From: Erysipelotrichaceae bacterium
Lineage (GTDB): Bacteria > Bacillota_I > Bacilli_A > Erysipelotrichales > Erysipelotrichaceae
Length of the DNA stretch: 56,498 nt
Assembly (NCBI GenBank): GCA_030525525.1
Contig: JAUNEN010000012.1
Coordinates: 1-56,498, forward strand
Direction of reading: 5' to 3'
Every line of letters starts with the position of its first letter. The stretch's first letter is position 1. Made by a program: the position numbers and the translations under genes. Shown piece after piece: positions 44,211 through 52,497 of the stretch. The notes under the pieces were generated by a model that saw only the letters and a program-made list of their open reading frames with translations, had not been told where the DNA came from and made no database searches.

Positions 44211-44870
44211 ATGGCTGAAGATATCAGAAATGTGAAAAGCACAGCCGGCATCAAAGAGTTTGAGGCTGTTTATGCCAATCCTCATTGCGTTGTTCTGGAC
44301 AGTGCATATTGTTCAATGGGAAGAATGATCGGATACAAAGCATGCGAAGAAGCGGGATATACCTATTATGATGCCCCGATTCTTCTTGAGCTTGTTCCGG
44401 AATACGGATTGACCAAGGATGATGTCGATGTTTATGAGCAGAAGCTGCGCAGGGAAGAATTTACGGGTGAACAGTTAAGAAGCGATCCGGTATTTGCAAA
44501 GCTCACGGAAGCATTTGACAAAGCAGTTGATATTGCCCTTGCCAAGGGACCGTGCCTGATTCATGACAGAGTTGCCAAAGAAGAAGTCATTGCCAAAGGC
44601 TATACATGTGTCAGTGCGATGACATATGCAGTTGATATGGATGCGAAGATCGTCAAGGCAAGAACATCGGTACTTTATGAGAATGTCAAAGATGATGAGG
44701 CAGTGATCAGGGGCATTCATGAAGAAGATATGATCCGTAAAAACTGGCACAGAGCGCACAGTGATACTGAGTGGGGAGAACTCAGCACATATGACATTGC
44801 GCTGAATACGGATGTGTTCGGCAGAGATTACAGTGCACATCTTCTCGCAAAAATAATGAAAAGAGACTGA
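44211..44870 (+). CDS. cytidylate kinase-like protein
   Basis: A 219-residue protein of the cytidylate kinase-like (AAK6-type) family, common in Firmicutes. The start of the nucleotide-binding fold reads DSAYCSMGRMIGYKACEEAGYTYYDAPILLE, close to the family pattern SREYGSGGREIGxxLAxxLGxxxYD, but the glycine-rich loop is changed to CSMG. The lid and later helices (LAKGPCLIHDRVA, VRTSV-like region) are present. Whether it still phosphorylates nucleotides is unclear. AAAGGAG lies 10 bases before ATG 44211; an out-of-frame ATG at 44204 opens only a 4-codon ORF. Confidence 0.75.
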   Translation: MAEDIRNVKSTAGIKEFEAVYANPHCVVLDSAYCSMGRMIGYKACEEAGYTYYDAPILLELVPEYGLTKDDVDVYEQKLRREEFTGEQLRSDPVFAKLTEAFDKAVDIALAKGPCLIHDRVAKEEVIAKGYTCVSAMTYAVDMDAKIVKARTSVLYENVKDDEAVIRGIHEEDMIRKNWHRAHSDTEWGELSTYDIALNTDVFGRDYSAHLLAKIMKRD

Positions 44871-45115
44871 CCGTCGGGGAAACCTGACGGTTTATATATT
44901 AAAAGGCAGAAATCCTGCCTCATACTCAAGCGATTCCCCGTTTCCCGCCCTCGCTGTTCAGCTGACGATATGGTAGTAAATGTGCATGGTGAAAATGCAT
45001 GTGTGCATTGTCGGGGCATAAATGTAAAAGTGCATCTGCCCTTCGATGCCTGAGAATACGGACTCATTCTTAGCCGCAAAGATCACGTCCACTCTGAAAA
45101 GCTACCTGCTTGTTT

Positions 45116-45565
45116 TTAAAGCTCAGTCAGCCAGTTTGTCTGCTGGATTCTGTTGTCAAGAATACGAAGTTCATGAGAAAGTGCATCTGCTTTTTTCTGC
45201 AGCTCTTTCACATTGACTGCACTGAGAATACGGATTTCCGAATTTCTGGCTCTCTGATAGGTCATACTTGCTTCATTGATCAGATCACGGTAGGCATTGA
45301 TCCTGATGTTGAGCATGTCTCTTTCAGCGATCATTTCAGTCAGTGTTTTTCCGTCGACTTCTGTTTTTGCATTGGCAAGATTGATGGCGGCGATCAGTTT
45401 CTGCTGTGCGTCGATGCATTCATTCAGCTGCTTTAACAGCTCATCCGGGTCTTCGGCAGGTTCTTCGCCTTCCTGCTTGAGTGCGTTGTTGAGCAGTCTT
45501 GAGCGCAGCTGCTCGATTCTGCGGTTATGATCAGCTCTTTCCTGAAGCGCTTCAGCAAGTTTCAT
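45116..45565 (-). CDS. DIP1984-like coiled-coil protein
   Basis: A 149-residue mostly helical protein (MKLAEALQERADHNRRIEQL at the start, then TEVDGKTLTEMIAERDML). The pattern matches the DIP1984 family, sometimes labelled septicolysin-like, of unknown function. No signal peptide or membrane segment is seen. GGAGGAA lies 8 bases before ATG 45565; an upstream in-frame ATG at 45613 has no site. It stands alone, divergent from the MFS transporter gene. Confidence 0.75.
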   Translation of the reverse strand: MKLAEALQERADHNRRIEQLRSRLLNNALKQEGEEPAEDPDELLKQLNECIDAQQKLIAAINLANAKTEVDGKTLTEMIAERDMLNIRINAYRDLINEASMTYQRARNSEIRILSAVNVKELQKKADALSHELRILDNRIQQTNWLTEL

Positions 45566-45669
45566 GATGATTGTTCCTCCGCTTCTATTATAGGTTTTAA
45601 CGCACGGATGCACAAAGTTCTTTGAATCATGTACAATGGAATCAGTATCACAAAAGGGAGTACAAGAAT

Positions 45670-46914
45670 ATGAAAAGCAGACACATCATGGTTCTGATTG
45701 CCATGTGCGGACTGGCTGCGGCATCGATCGGTGTAACAGTGAATACGGCAGGTGTTTTTTACGCACCTGTAGCTGAAGATCTCGGAATCGGGCGCGGCAG
45801 CGTAGCACTCGCAATTACAATTCTGTCCATTATTGCATCTTTGGTAGGTATGGCCATTCCGAAACTTCTCAAAGAAAACAATCTGAAAATCATGCTTATT
45901 GCAGCGACCGCAATGATTGTTGCATCAACACTCGGCTATTCCATATGCAATGCAATCTGGCAGATCTATGCATTCAGCGTGATCCGCGGCATCGGCACAG
46001 GTATTATCAGCTTTGTGACAATCACGATGATATTGAATTACTGGTTTCTGGCGAAGCATGGTCTTTTCACTTCCCTGTGTATGGCGTTTTCGGGCGTACC
46101 GGGCGTTGTACTCTCACCGATCTTTTCCAAAGTGATCGCTTCTTCCGGATGGAGACAGGGTTTTGTGATGGTCGCAATTGCAACATTGGTATGCTGTCTG
46201 CCGGCAATTCTTTTCCCGATCAGTATCAGACCGCAGACAAAAGGTATTCAGCCTTACGGATATGAAGAATTTGAAAAAGCAAAAGGGGAAGGAAAGGTTC
46301 TGAAACTGACCGGTTCAAATGCGGTATTCAATTTTGCCAATCCGAAATTTATACTGGCAGTCATTGTGACGATCGCAGCAAGCGTTGTTTCCGCTGTCCC
46401 TCAGCATTTCCCGGGCTATGCGACAAGCATCGGCTTTGCGGCTGAGGTGGGTGCCCTCATGTTATCTGTTTCAATGGCATTCAATATCATTTCCAAGCTT
46501 GCGACAGGTGTGATGACTGACCGTATGGGTGCTTATAAAACCATCATGTGTATGGCAATTGTCAATATCATTGCGATTGCATTACTGCTGTTCTTCCATC
46601 AGGCATGGGCTCTGTATGCAGGAGCCGGCATGTTTGCAACAACATTTGCGGTCGGCGCAGTCGGAATTGCCATGCTTGCCGGATATCTCTTCGGCATGGA
46701 TTATTATCCGACCGTCTATCCGATTCTGAGTTTTGTCGGCGGTGCAAGCAATGCGGCAGCGGCAACGCTTGTCGGCATGCTGTATGATGCGACCGGTACA
46801 TATACTGTCAACTTCTGGCTTGCACTCGGTTGTCAGATTATTCTCGTGTCTGCTCTTACAGCCGCCTGCTCGATCCGTAAAAAGGAACGTCATACCGGCG
46901 TTGAAAGCGTATAA
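45670..46914 (+). CDS. MFS transporter
   Basis: A 414-residue major-facilitator transporter with twelve predicted helices. The N-terminal AAASIGVTVNTAGVFYAPVAEDLG and the RGIGTGIISFVTIT region resemble the oxalate:formate or monocarboxylate antiporter branch, so an organic acid is a plausible but unproven substrate. A middle cytoplasmic loop (~190-215) divides the halves, and the second half has GVMTDRMGAYKT, the loop 8-9 motif. AAAGGGAG sets ATG 45670; an in-frame TTG at 45622 has no site. A terminator follows. Confidence 0.85.
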   Translation: MKSRHIMVLIAMCGLAAASIGVTVNTAGVFYAPVAEDLGIGRGSVALAITILSIIASLVGMAIPKLLKENNLKIMLIAATAMIVASTLGYSICNAIWQIYAFSVIRGIGTGIISFVTITMILNYWFLAKHGLFTSLCMAFSGVPGVVLSPIFSKVIASSGWRQGFVMVAIATLVCCLPAILFPISIRPQTKGIQPYGYEEFEKAKGEGKVLKLTGSNAVFNFANPKFILAVIVTIAASVVSAVPQHFPGYATSIGFAAEVGALMLSVSMAFNIISKLATGVMTDRMGAYKTIMCMAIVNIIAIALLLFFHQAWALYAGAGMFATTFAVGAVGIAMLAGYLFGMDYYPTVYPILSFVGGASNAAAATLVGMLYDATGTYTVNFWLALGCQIILVSALTAACSIRKKERHTGVESV

Positions 46915-46924
46915 TCATATTCTT

Positions 46925-46946
46925 ACCGCCTGCGGGCGGTTTCTTT
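46925..46946 (+). terminator. MFS gene terminator
   Basis: ACCGCC (46925-46930) pairs with GGCGGT (46935-46940) around TGCG, then TTCTTT. Confidence 0.75.
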
Positions 46947-46989
46947 ATCGCATGTTGTTAGCATATTCTAACTTTTTTATTCGTTTCCG

Positions 46990-47016
46990 TTGACATATAC
47001 CCCTAGGGGGTATAAT
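46990..47016 (+). promoter_or_regulatory. csoR-copA promoter
   Basis: TTGACA (46990-46995) and TATAAT (47011-47016) both match consensus, but with a 15-base spacer. A short spacer filled by an operator fits tight repression. Confidence 0.75.
46996..47014. promoter_or_regulatory. CsoR operator 1
   Basis: TATACCCCTAGGGGGTATA has perfect 8-base arms around TAG, the C/G-rich core typical of CsoR sites. It fills the promoter spacer and overlaps the -10 box. Confidence 0.9.
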
Positions 47017-47032
47017 ATGTTCATGCGGAAGG

Positions 47033-47049
47033 ATACCCCTATGGGGTAT
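47033..47049. promoter_or_regulatory. CsoR operator 2
   Basis: ATACCCCTATGGGGTAT has 7-base arms around TAT, centred 36 bp downstream of operator 1, in the transcript leader just before the csoR start. As RNA it can form a hairpin. Confidence 0.85.
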
Positions 47050-47057
47050 ACGTGAAA

Positions 47058-47372
47058 ATGATGGAAGAAACGAAAACATGTGTGCATTGCAGCACAAAGC
47101 ATAAAAAGAGAAGTGAAGAAGAAAAGAAAAAGCTTCTGACAAGATTGAAGAAAGCGGAAGGACAGATCCGCGGCATCGAAAAGATGGTGGAGGATGATCT
47201 GTACTGTCCGGATATTCTGATTCAGGTATCTGCCGTGACAAGTGCATTGAACAGCTTCAACAAAGAGCTGCTGGCATGTCATATCAGGTCCTGTGTTGCG
47301 GAAGATATCAGAGAAGGAAAGGATGAAGTCATCGATGAGCTTGTCGGTGTTCTTCAGAAACTGATGAAGTAG
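47058..47372 (+). CDS. csoR: copper-sensing repressor CsoR
   Basis: A 104-residue (from ATG 47058) all-helical repressor that releases its operators when Cu(I) binds. The metal ligands of the family are present: Cys in DLYCPDILIQ, then His and Cys in LLACHIRSCV. An N-terminal TCVHC pair is an extra Cys motif before the basic region KKLLTRLKKAEGQIRGIE. Starts are possible at GTG 47052 and ATG 47058 or 47061. It is followed directly by copA, so the repressor controls itself and the copper pump. Confidence 0.93.
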   Translation: MMEETKTCVHCSTKHKKRSEEEKKKLLTRLKKAEGQIRGIEKMVEDDLYCPDILIQVSAVTSALNSFNKELLACHIRSCVAEDIREGKDEVIDELVGVLQKLMK

Positions 47373-47381
47373 GTGAGTGAT

Positions 47382-50150
47382 ATGGAAAAATATACAGTCA
47401 CAGGGATGAGCTGCGCCGCCTGTCAGGCAAGAGTTGAAAAAGCAGTGAACAATGTGCCGGGTGTGACTTCATGTTCGGTATCCCTGTTAACAAACTCTAT
47501 GGGTGTGGAAGGAAATGCTTCAAGCTCTGATATCATCAAAGCTGTTGAGAATGCAGGATATGGGGCATCAAAGGCAGGTGAAGAAAAGAAGACACTCTCC
47601 GCTTCGGAAAAGCTGGCAATGGAAAAAGATGCACTCATTGACAGAGAAACACCGAAGCTGAAAAGAAGACTGATCCTTTCGGTCGGCTTCCTGATTGTGC
47701 TCATGTATATCACCATGGGATTCAATATGTGGGGATGGCCGCTGCCTTCTTATTTTGAACACAATCATCTTGCCCTGACACTGACGCAGATGCTGCTGGC
47801 GCTGATTGTGATGATCATCAACAGCAAGTTCTTTACAAGCGGTTTTTCATCTTTGATGCATGGTGCTCCGAATATGGATACGCTGGTTGCACTTGGTTCA
47901 AGTGTTTCCTTCGGGTGGAGTCTCTTTGTTTTCTATCAGATGTGCGGCATGATCACAAACGGCGCAGACAATATGGAGCTGATGGAGCTCTATCACAATC
48001 AGCTTTATTTTGAATCAGCTGCCATGATTCCGGCTCTGATCACGGTCGGCAAAATGCTTGAGGCAATGTCCAAGGGCAGAACAACAAATGCGTTAAAGAG
48101 CTTAATGAAACTGGCTCCCAAAACCGCAGTTGTGATCAGAGAGAATGAAGAAGTTACGGTCGGAATCGATGAAGTGATGAGCGGAGATATTTTTGTTGTA
48201 AAACCCGGCGACAGCATTCCTGTGGACGGTGTGGTTGTCGAAGGAGAAAGTGCCATCAATGAATCGGCTCTGACCGGTGAAAGCATTCCGGTTGATAAGA
48301 CCGTCAATGACACGGTCAGTGCTGCAACAATCAACCAGTCAGGCTATCTGAAGTGCAGGGCAACAAGAGTCGGTGAAGATACAACACTGTCTCAGATTAT
48401 CCGCATGGTGTCCGATGCGGCTGCCACCAAGGCACCGATCGCAAGAATCGCTGACAAGGTATCAGGTATCTTCGTTCCAACGGTCATCGGTATTGCAGTT
48501 GTTGTCATGATCGGCTGGCTGATTGCCGGCAGAACACTCTCATTTGCACTTGCAAGAGCGATTTCTGTTCTGGTTATCTCATGTCCGTGTGCGCTCGGTC
48601 TTGCAACTCCGGTTGCGATCATGGTGGGCAACGGCATGGGTGCGAAGAACGGTGTTCTCTTTAAAACAAGCGAAGCACTTGAAACAGCCGGAAGAATCCA
48701 GATCGCTGCTCTTGATAAAACCGGAACAATTACATCCGGTCAGCCGGAAGTGACAGACATTATGCCTGTTAACGGCTATACGGAAGAAAGTCTTTTAAGA
48801 CTTGCCAATTCACTTGAAACAAAGAGCGAACATCCTCTGGCAAAGGCAATTGTCAAGAAAGCGGATGAACTTGGCTATGAAGCAGATGAAGCACGCAATT
48901 TCAAAGCTCTGGCAGGCAACGGCCTGAAGGCTGAAATCAACGGCATCAATGTTCAGGGCGGTTCACAGAAATATATCTCTTCCATTGTTTCACTTGATAA
49001 AGAAGTCAAAGCATTCTCCGAATCACTTGCATCGCAGGGAAAGACACCTCTGTTCTTTGAGGCGGACGGAAAGCTGGCCGGTGTGATCGGCGTTGCGGAT
49101 GTGATCAAGGAAGATTCACGCAAAGCGGTTGAAGAGCTCAGAAACATGGGTATTGAAGTTGTCATGTTAACCGGTGACAATCAGGCAACTGCAGAAGCGA
49201 TCGGAAAGCAGGCAGGTGTTGACAGAGTCATTGCCGGTGTATTGCCGGATGGCAAAGAAGCTGTGATCAGAGAGCTTCAGAAACGCGGAAAGACTGCGAT
49301 GGTCGGAGACGGCATCAATGATGCGCCTGCCCTCACTGCGGCAGATACCGGTATTGCAATCGGAGCCGGTACGGATGTGGCAATCGACAGTGCTGATATT
49401 GTGCTGATGAATTCAAAGCTCAGCGATGTCAGTGCAGCAGTCAGATTATCAAGAGCCACTCTGACAAACATTCATGAGAATCTCTTCTGGGCATTCTTCT
49501 ACAACCTCATCTGCATACCTTTGGCAGCGGGTCTGTTCGGACTTCAGATGAAACCGATGTGGGGTGCGGCAGCCATGAGTCTTTCCAGCTTCACAGTCTG
49601 TATGAATGCATTGAGACTGAATCTCTTCAAAATGCATGATGCATCAAAAGATAAGCCTTTAAAAAAGAAGGCACTTCCGTATGATGAAAAAGAAGTTCCT
49701 GAAGAAAAGGAAGAAGTCTTTGAAGAGACATATCTCATCGGCGGCATGATGTGCGAACATTGCGAAGCCAGAATTGAGAAGGCACTTTCAAAGCTGGAAG
49801 GTGTGAAAAGCGTCAAAGCGGATCATACAGCCGGAAAAGCTGTAATTGAAACAGCAGTGAAAACAGATCCTGATGAAGTGAAAAAAGCAGTCGAAGATCA
49901 GGATTATGAATATATCGGAAAAGAAGGAGAAGAAAAGAGTATGAAAAAGACAGTTAAAGTTGAAGGTATGATGTGTCCTCATTGCGAAGCTTCCGTCAAA
50001 AAGGCACTGGAAGCGATCGACGGAATTGATGAAGCAGTTGTCAGCCATGAAAAAGGCACTGCTGAAATCACCCTTTCCAAAGATGTCAAAGCGGATGTCA
50101 TTCAGAAGGCAATCGAAGACAGAGACTACAAATTCTGCGGGATTGAATGA
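47382..50150 (+). CDS. copA: copper-exporting P-type ATPase with three HMA domains
   Basis: A 922-residue P1B-ATPase that pumps Cu(I) out of the cell. One N-terminal HMA domain has GMSCAAC. The membrane part has the CPC metal path (VISCPCALGLATP, ~400) and the cytoplasmic lobes carry the phosphorylated Asp in LDKTGTITSG and GDGINDAPALT. Unusually, two more HMA domains follow the last helices: GMMCEHC (~788) and GMMCPHC (~867). TAGGTGAG sets ATG 47382; GTG 47373 is also in frame. It is downstream of csoR and upstream of another HMA protein gene. Confidence 0.95.
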   Translation: MEKYTVTGMSCAACQARVEKAVNNVPGVTSCSVSLLTNSMGVEGNASSSDIIKAVENAGYGASKAGEEKKTLSASEKLAMEKDALIDRETPKLKRRLILSVGFLIVLMYITMGFNMWGWPLPSYFEHNHLALTLTQMLLALIVMIINSKFFTSGFSSLMHGAPNMDTLVALGSSVSFGWSLFVFYQMCGMITNGADNMELMELYHNQLYFESAAMIPALITVGKMLEAMSKGRTTNALKSLMKLAPKTAVVIRENEEVTVGIDEVMSGDIFVVKPGDSIPVDGVVVEGESAINESALTGESIPVDKTVNDTVSAATINQSGYLKCRATRVGEDTTLSQIIRMVSDAAATKAPIARIADKVSGIFVPTVIGIAVVVMIGWLIAGRTLSFALARAISVLVISCPCALGLATPVAIMVGNGMGAKNGVLFKTSEALETAGRIQIAALDKTGTITSGQPEVTDIMPVNGYTEESLLRLANSLETKSEHPLAKAIVKKADELGYEADEARNFKALAGNGLKAEINGINVQGGSQKYISSIVSLDKEVKAFSESLASQGKTPLFFEADGKLAGVIGVADVIKEDSRKAVEELRNMGIEVVMLTGDNQATAEAIGKQAGVDRVIAGVLPDGKEAVIRELQKRGKTAMVGDGINDAPALTAADTGIAIGAGTDVAIDSADIVLMNSKLSDVSAAVRLSRATLTNIHENLFWAFFYNLICIPLAAGLFGLQMKPMWGAAAMSLSSFTVCMNALRLNLFKMHDASKDKPLKKKALPYDEKEVPEEKEEVFEETYLIGGMMCEHCEARIEKALSKLEGVKSVKADHTAGKAVIETAVKTDPDEVKKAVEDQDYEYIGKEGEEKSMKKTVKVEGMMCPHCEASVKKALEAIDGIDEAVVSHEKGTAEITLSKDVKADVIQKAIEDRDYKFCGIE

Positions 50151-50152
50151 TT

Positions 50153-50404
50153 ATGAAGAAGATTACAATCGGCATCGACGGTATGATGTGCGGTATGTGC
50201 GAAGCACATATCAATGACGCCATCCGTTCCGCATTCCCCCAAATCAAAAAGGTGAGTGCAGACAGAAAGAAAAAGCAGGCAGTTGTATTGAGTGAAGAAG
50301 AACTGAATGAAGATGCCCTTAAGGAGGCAGTTGAAGATACAGGATATACATTCCTGTCGGTTTCTTCCGAAGAATACAAAAAGAAAGGTCTTTTCGGTTT
50401 CTGA
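50153..50404 (+). CDS. small HMA-domain protein (copper chaperone-like)
   Basis: An 83-residue heavy-metal-associated domain protein with GMMCGMC as the metal site, then SEEELNEDALKEAVEDTGYTF. It lacks a signal peptide, so it works in the cytoplasm, likely passing Cu(I) to CopA. It overlaps the copA stop (ATG at 50147, or 50153 two codons on), so it is co-translated. The C-terminus ends in a short basic tail, longer than classic CopZ (~68 residues). Confidence 0.85.
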   Translation: MKKITIGIDGMMCGMCEAHINDAIRSAFPQIKKVSADRKKKQAVVLSEEELNEDALKEAVEDTGYTFLSVSSEEYKKKGLFGF

Positions 50405-50409
50405 ATTTC

Positions 50410-50418
50410 TGATATAAT
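50410..50418 (+). promoter_or_regulatory. extended -10 promoter before small ORF and hypB
   Basis: TGA then TATAAT (50413-50418) just after the HMA gene stop; the -35 is poor (CTTTTC 17 bases upstream). AAGGAGG follows, before ATG 50444. Confidence 0.55.
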
Positions 50419-50443
50419 CAGTCTTCCTAAGGAGGACCTCAGA

Positions 50444-50641
50444 ATGAAACAGAAAAAACTGAAAAACGGCACAACCGTGAGCTATGGATTCAGCGATCCT
50501 GAAATGCATAAGGCATTGCGCTCACGCCGCCACATTGTTATCGCCGACAAAAAGAAACAGGCATCAAAGAAGATCTGCAGATCCCGTAAGGATTCTGTAG
50601 ATTTTTTTGAGTCTCCTTTTGTCAGATGCACACTGTGTTAG
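50444..50641 (+). CDS. small basic protein, unknown
   Basis: A 65-residue Lys/Arg-rich ORF with a perfect AAGGAGG site and a promoter just upstream, so translation is likely. No family is recognised. Its last third overlaps an intrinsic terminator (50575-50608), which is unusual for a true coding end. It may be a leader ORF controlling hypB, or a short gene whose stop codon has drifted past the terminator. It has three Cys, two in the last three residues. Confidence 0.5.
   Translation: MKQKKLKNGTTVSYGFSDPEMHKALRSRRHIVIADKKKQASKKICRSRKDSVDFFESPFVRCTLC
50575..50608 (+). terminator. intrinsic terminator inside small ORF
   Basis: CTGCAGATCC (50575-50584) pairs, with one bulge, with GGATTCTGTAG (50590-50600), followed by seven T (50602-50608). 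It lies within the small ORF and 68 bases before hypB, so it could work as an attenuator. Confidence 0.6.
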
Positions 50642-50675
50642 AATAGTTGTATGTGTCATTGATAAAGAGGTCTTC

Positions 50676-51338
50676 ATGTACGAAATTTATGAAACAAAAG
50701 AGCGCATTACCGCTGACAATGATCTGGAAGCGGAAAAGAACCGCGCTTATTTAAAAGAAAAGAATGTATTTATGATCAACCTGATGGGTTCTCCCGGTGC
50801 CGGCAAAACAACAACGCTTGTCAGGACGATCAATGCCCTGAAAGATCAGTACAGAATCGGTGTCATGGAAGCGGATGTGGATTCTGCAGTTGATGCCGAA
50901 ACAATCCATCGGCTTGGTGTGAAGGTGATTCAGCTGCACTCAGGCGGTTTATGCCATATGGATGCGGATATGACCGCAAGAGGCTATCAGAAACTGGGAA
51001 TCGATGATCTGGATGTGGTGATTCTGGAAAACATCGGCAATCTGGTATGCCCGGCTGAATTTGATGTCGGTGCCGCCAAAAAGGTCATGATTCTTTCCGT
51101 ACCGGAAGGTGATGACAAACCGCTGAAATATCCGCTGATGTTTCAGGTGTCCGACTGCCTGCTCATCAACAAGATTGATACAAAGGCAATCTTTGACTTT
51201 GATGAAGAAGTCTGTGCAGAGCGTGTTCATAAACTGAATCCCGGGATGCAGATCTTCCCGCTCAGCTCAAAGACAGGAGAGGGCTTTGATGCATGGATTA
51301 ACTGGCTGAAACAGGAAATCGAAGCCTGGAGGAAGTGA
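50676..51338 (+). CDS. hypB: nickel-incorporation GTPase HypB, copy 1
   Basis: A 220-residue GTPase that loads nickel into hydrogenase (or hands it to other enzymes) with HypA. The P-loop is MGSPGAGKTT (~38), followed by MEADVDSAVDAE, the metal region GGLCHMDADMT, ENIGNLVCPAEFD, VPEGDDKPLKYP and the base-specificity NKID. The N-terminal CxxCGC nickel motif of some HypB is absent. AAAGAGG precedes ATG 50676; an upstream in-frame ATG at 50607 is rejected. A second hypB follows immediately. Confidence 0.92.
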   Translation: MYEIYETKERITADNDLEAEKNRAYLKEKNVFMINLMGSPGAGKTTTLVRTINALKDQYRIGVMEADVDSAVDAETIHRLGVKVIQLHSGGLCHMDADMTARGYQKLGIDDLDVVILENIGNLVCPAEFDVGAAKKVMILSVPEGDDKPLKYPLMFQVSDCLLINKIDTKAIFDFDEEVCAERVHKLNPGMQIFPLSSKTGEGFDAWINWLKQEIEAWRK

Positions 51339-51340
51339 AA

Positions 51341-52000
51341 ATGAAAATCATTGAATTGCATAAATCAGTCACTGATTCCAATGACAGGGATGCAGAAAAA
51401 CTGAGAAAAGAACTGAAGGAAAGAGGAACATTCCTGATCAATGTCATGAGTTCACCGGGTGCCGGAAAGACCACACTTCTTTCAAAGATCATCACGGATC
51501 TGAAAAATGAAGTCAGAATTGCGGTCATGGAGGCAGATATCGATGCAAGTGTGGATGCCGAAAGAATCGAAGCTCTCGGCGCAAAGTCCATCCAGCTTCA
51601 TACCGACGGCATGTGCCATATGGATGCCGGAATGACAAGACAGGGTATTGAGGAAATGGTGATTGAAGAGATTGATCTTGCTTTCCTTGAAAATGTCGGC
51701 AATCTCATCTGCCCGGCTGAATTTGATACCGGTGCTTCCAAGAATCTCATGATTCTTTCCGTGCCGGAAGGAGATGACAAACCGCTGAAATATCCTCTGA
51801 TGTTTGAAACAAGCGATGTGCTTGTCGTATCAAAGACGGATGCATTGCCTTATTTTGACTTTGATATGGAAAAACTGTATGAAAGAGTCAGAAGGCTGAA
51901 TCCGAAGATTGAAATCTTCCCGGTATCCGCAAAGACCTCTGAAGGGATGGAAGCTCTTGAAAGCTGGCTTCTGAATGAAACAAAGGAGTGGAAGAAGTAA
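51341..52000 (+). CDS. hypB: nickel-incorporation GTPase HypB, copy 2
   Basis: A 219-residue paralogue of the preceding gene, with MSSPGAGKTT, MEADIDASVDAE, DGMCHMDAGMT, ENVGNLICPAEFD and VPEGDDKPLKYP. The specificity motif is SKTD rather than NKID, a changed guanine-contact position. GGAGG at 51328-51332 serves ATG 51341; a GTG at 51335 overlaps the hypB-1 stop. The pair likely arose by tandem duplication and then diverged, perhaps forming a heterodimer. Confidence 0.9.
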   Translation: MKIIELHKSVTDSNDRDAEKLRKELKERGTFLINVMSSPGAGKTTLLSKIITDLKNEVRIAVMEADIDASVDAERIEALGAKSIQLHTDGMCHMDAGMTRQGIEEMVIEEIDLAFLENVGNLICPAEFDTGASKNLMILSVPEGDDKPLKYPLMFETSDVLVVSKTDALPYFDFDMEKLYERVRRLNPKIEIFPVSAKTSEGMEALESWLLNETKEWKK

Positions 52001-52006
52001 GCAGAT

Positions 52007-52366
52007 ATGCATGAATTAGGCATTGTCACCCACGTCGCGAAAACGCTTGATGAACTGGCTGAAGAGAATCATATTACAAAGATCGGTTCTGTCACCCTTC
52101 AGGTCGGAGAGGTTTCCGGGATCATGACCGATTATTTTACGGATTGCTGGAATTATTTCCGGGTAAAGCATCCGATTCTCAAAGAGGCAGAGCTCAGAAT
52201 TGAAACCATTCCTGCCATCACATTCTGCGAAGACTGCAGGCAGGAATATGAAACTGTCAAATATGCAAAAATCTGCCCTTACTGCAAAAGTGAACATACA
52301 TATCTTGTGCAGGGCAATGAATGCACAATCAAAGAAATTGAAGCAGAAACAGAAGAGGAAAGCTGA
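52007..52366 (+). CDS. hypA: nickel chaperone HypA
   Basis: A 119-residue metallochaperone. The N-terminal MHE supplies the nickel ligand, and two Cys pairs (CEDC ~75 and CPYC ~92) form the structural zinc site. It works with HypB. GGAAGAAG precedes the ATG. No hydrogenase or urease gene lies in this window, so the nickel enzyme served is elsewhere. The gene's last codons form half of the terminator. Confidence 0.92.
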   Translation: MHELGIVTHVAKTLDELAEENHITKIGSVTLQVGEVSGIMTDYFTDCWNYFRVKHPILKEAELRIETIPAITFCEDCRQEYETVKYAKICPYCKSEHTYLVQGNECTIKEIEAETEEES

Positions 52367-52384
52367 ACGAGGCTTTCCTTTTTT
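52357..52384 (+). terminator. hypA terminator
   Basis: GGAAAGC (52357-52363) pairs with GCTTTCC (52372-52378), loop of 8, then TTTTTT. It overlaps the hypA stop codon. Confidence 0.9.
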
Positions 52385-52477
52385 GTCAGAAAAATGTATG
52401 GATATGAAGCCGGAGTGAGGAGCTGATACGATCAAAAGCTGAGTCATGCATGAAGTGAACGGAATCTGACGAACGAA

Positions 52478-52497
52478 AAAAGCACCTGAGGTGCTTT
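52478..52497 (-). terminator. terminator of AKR-like gene
   Basis: On the minus strand AAAGCACC pairs with GGTGCTTT around TCA, followed by T-run (AAAAAA on the plus strand), immediately after the stop codon. Confidence 0.85.
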
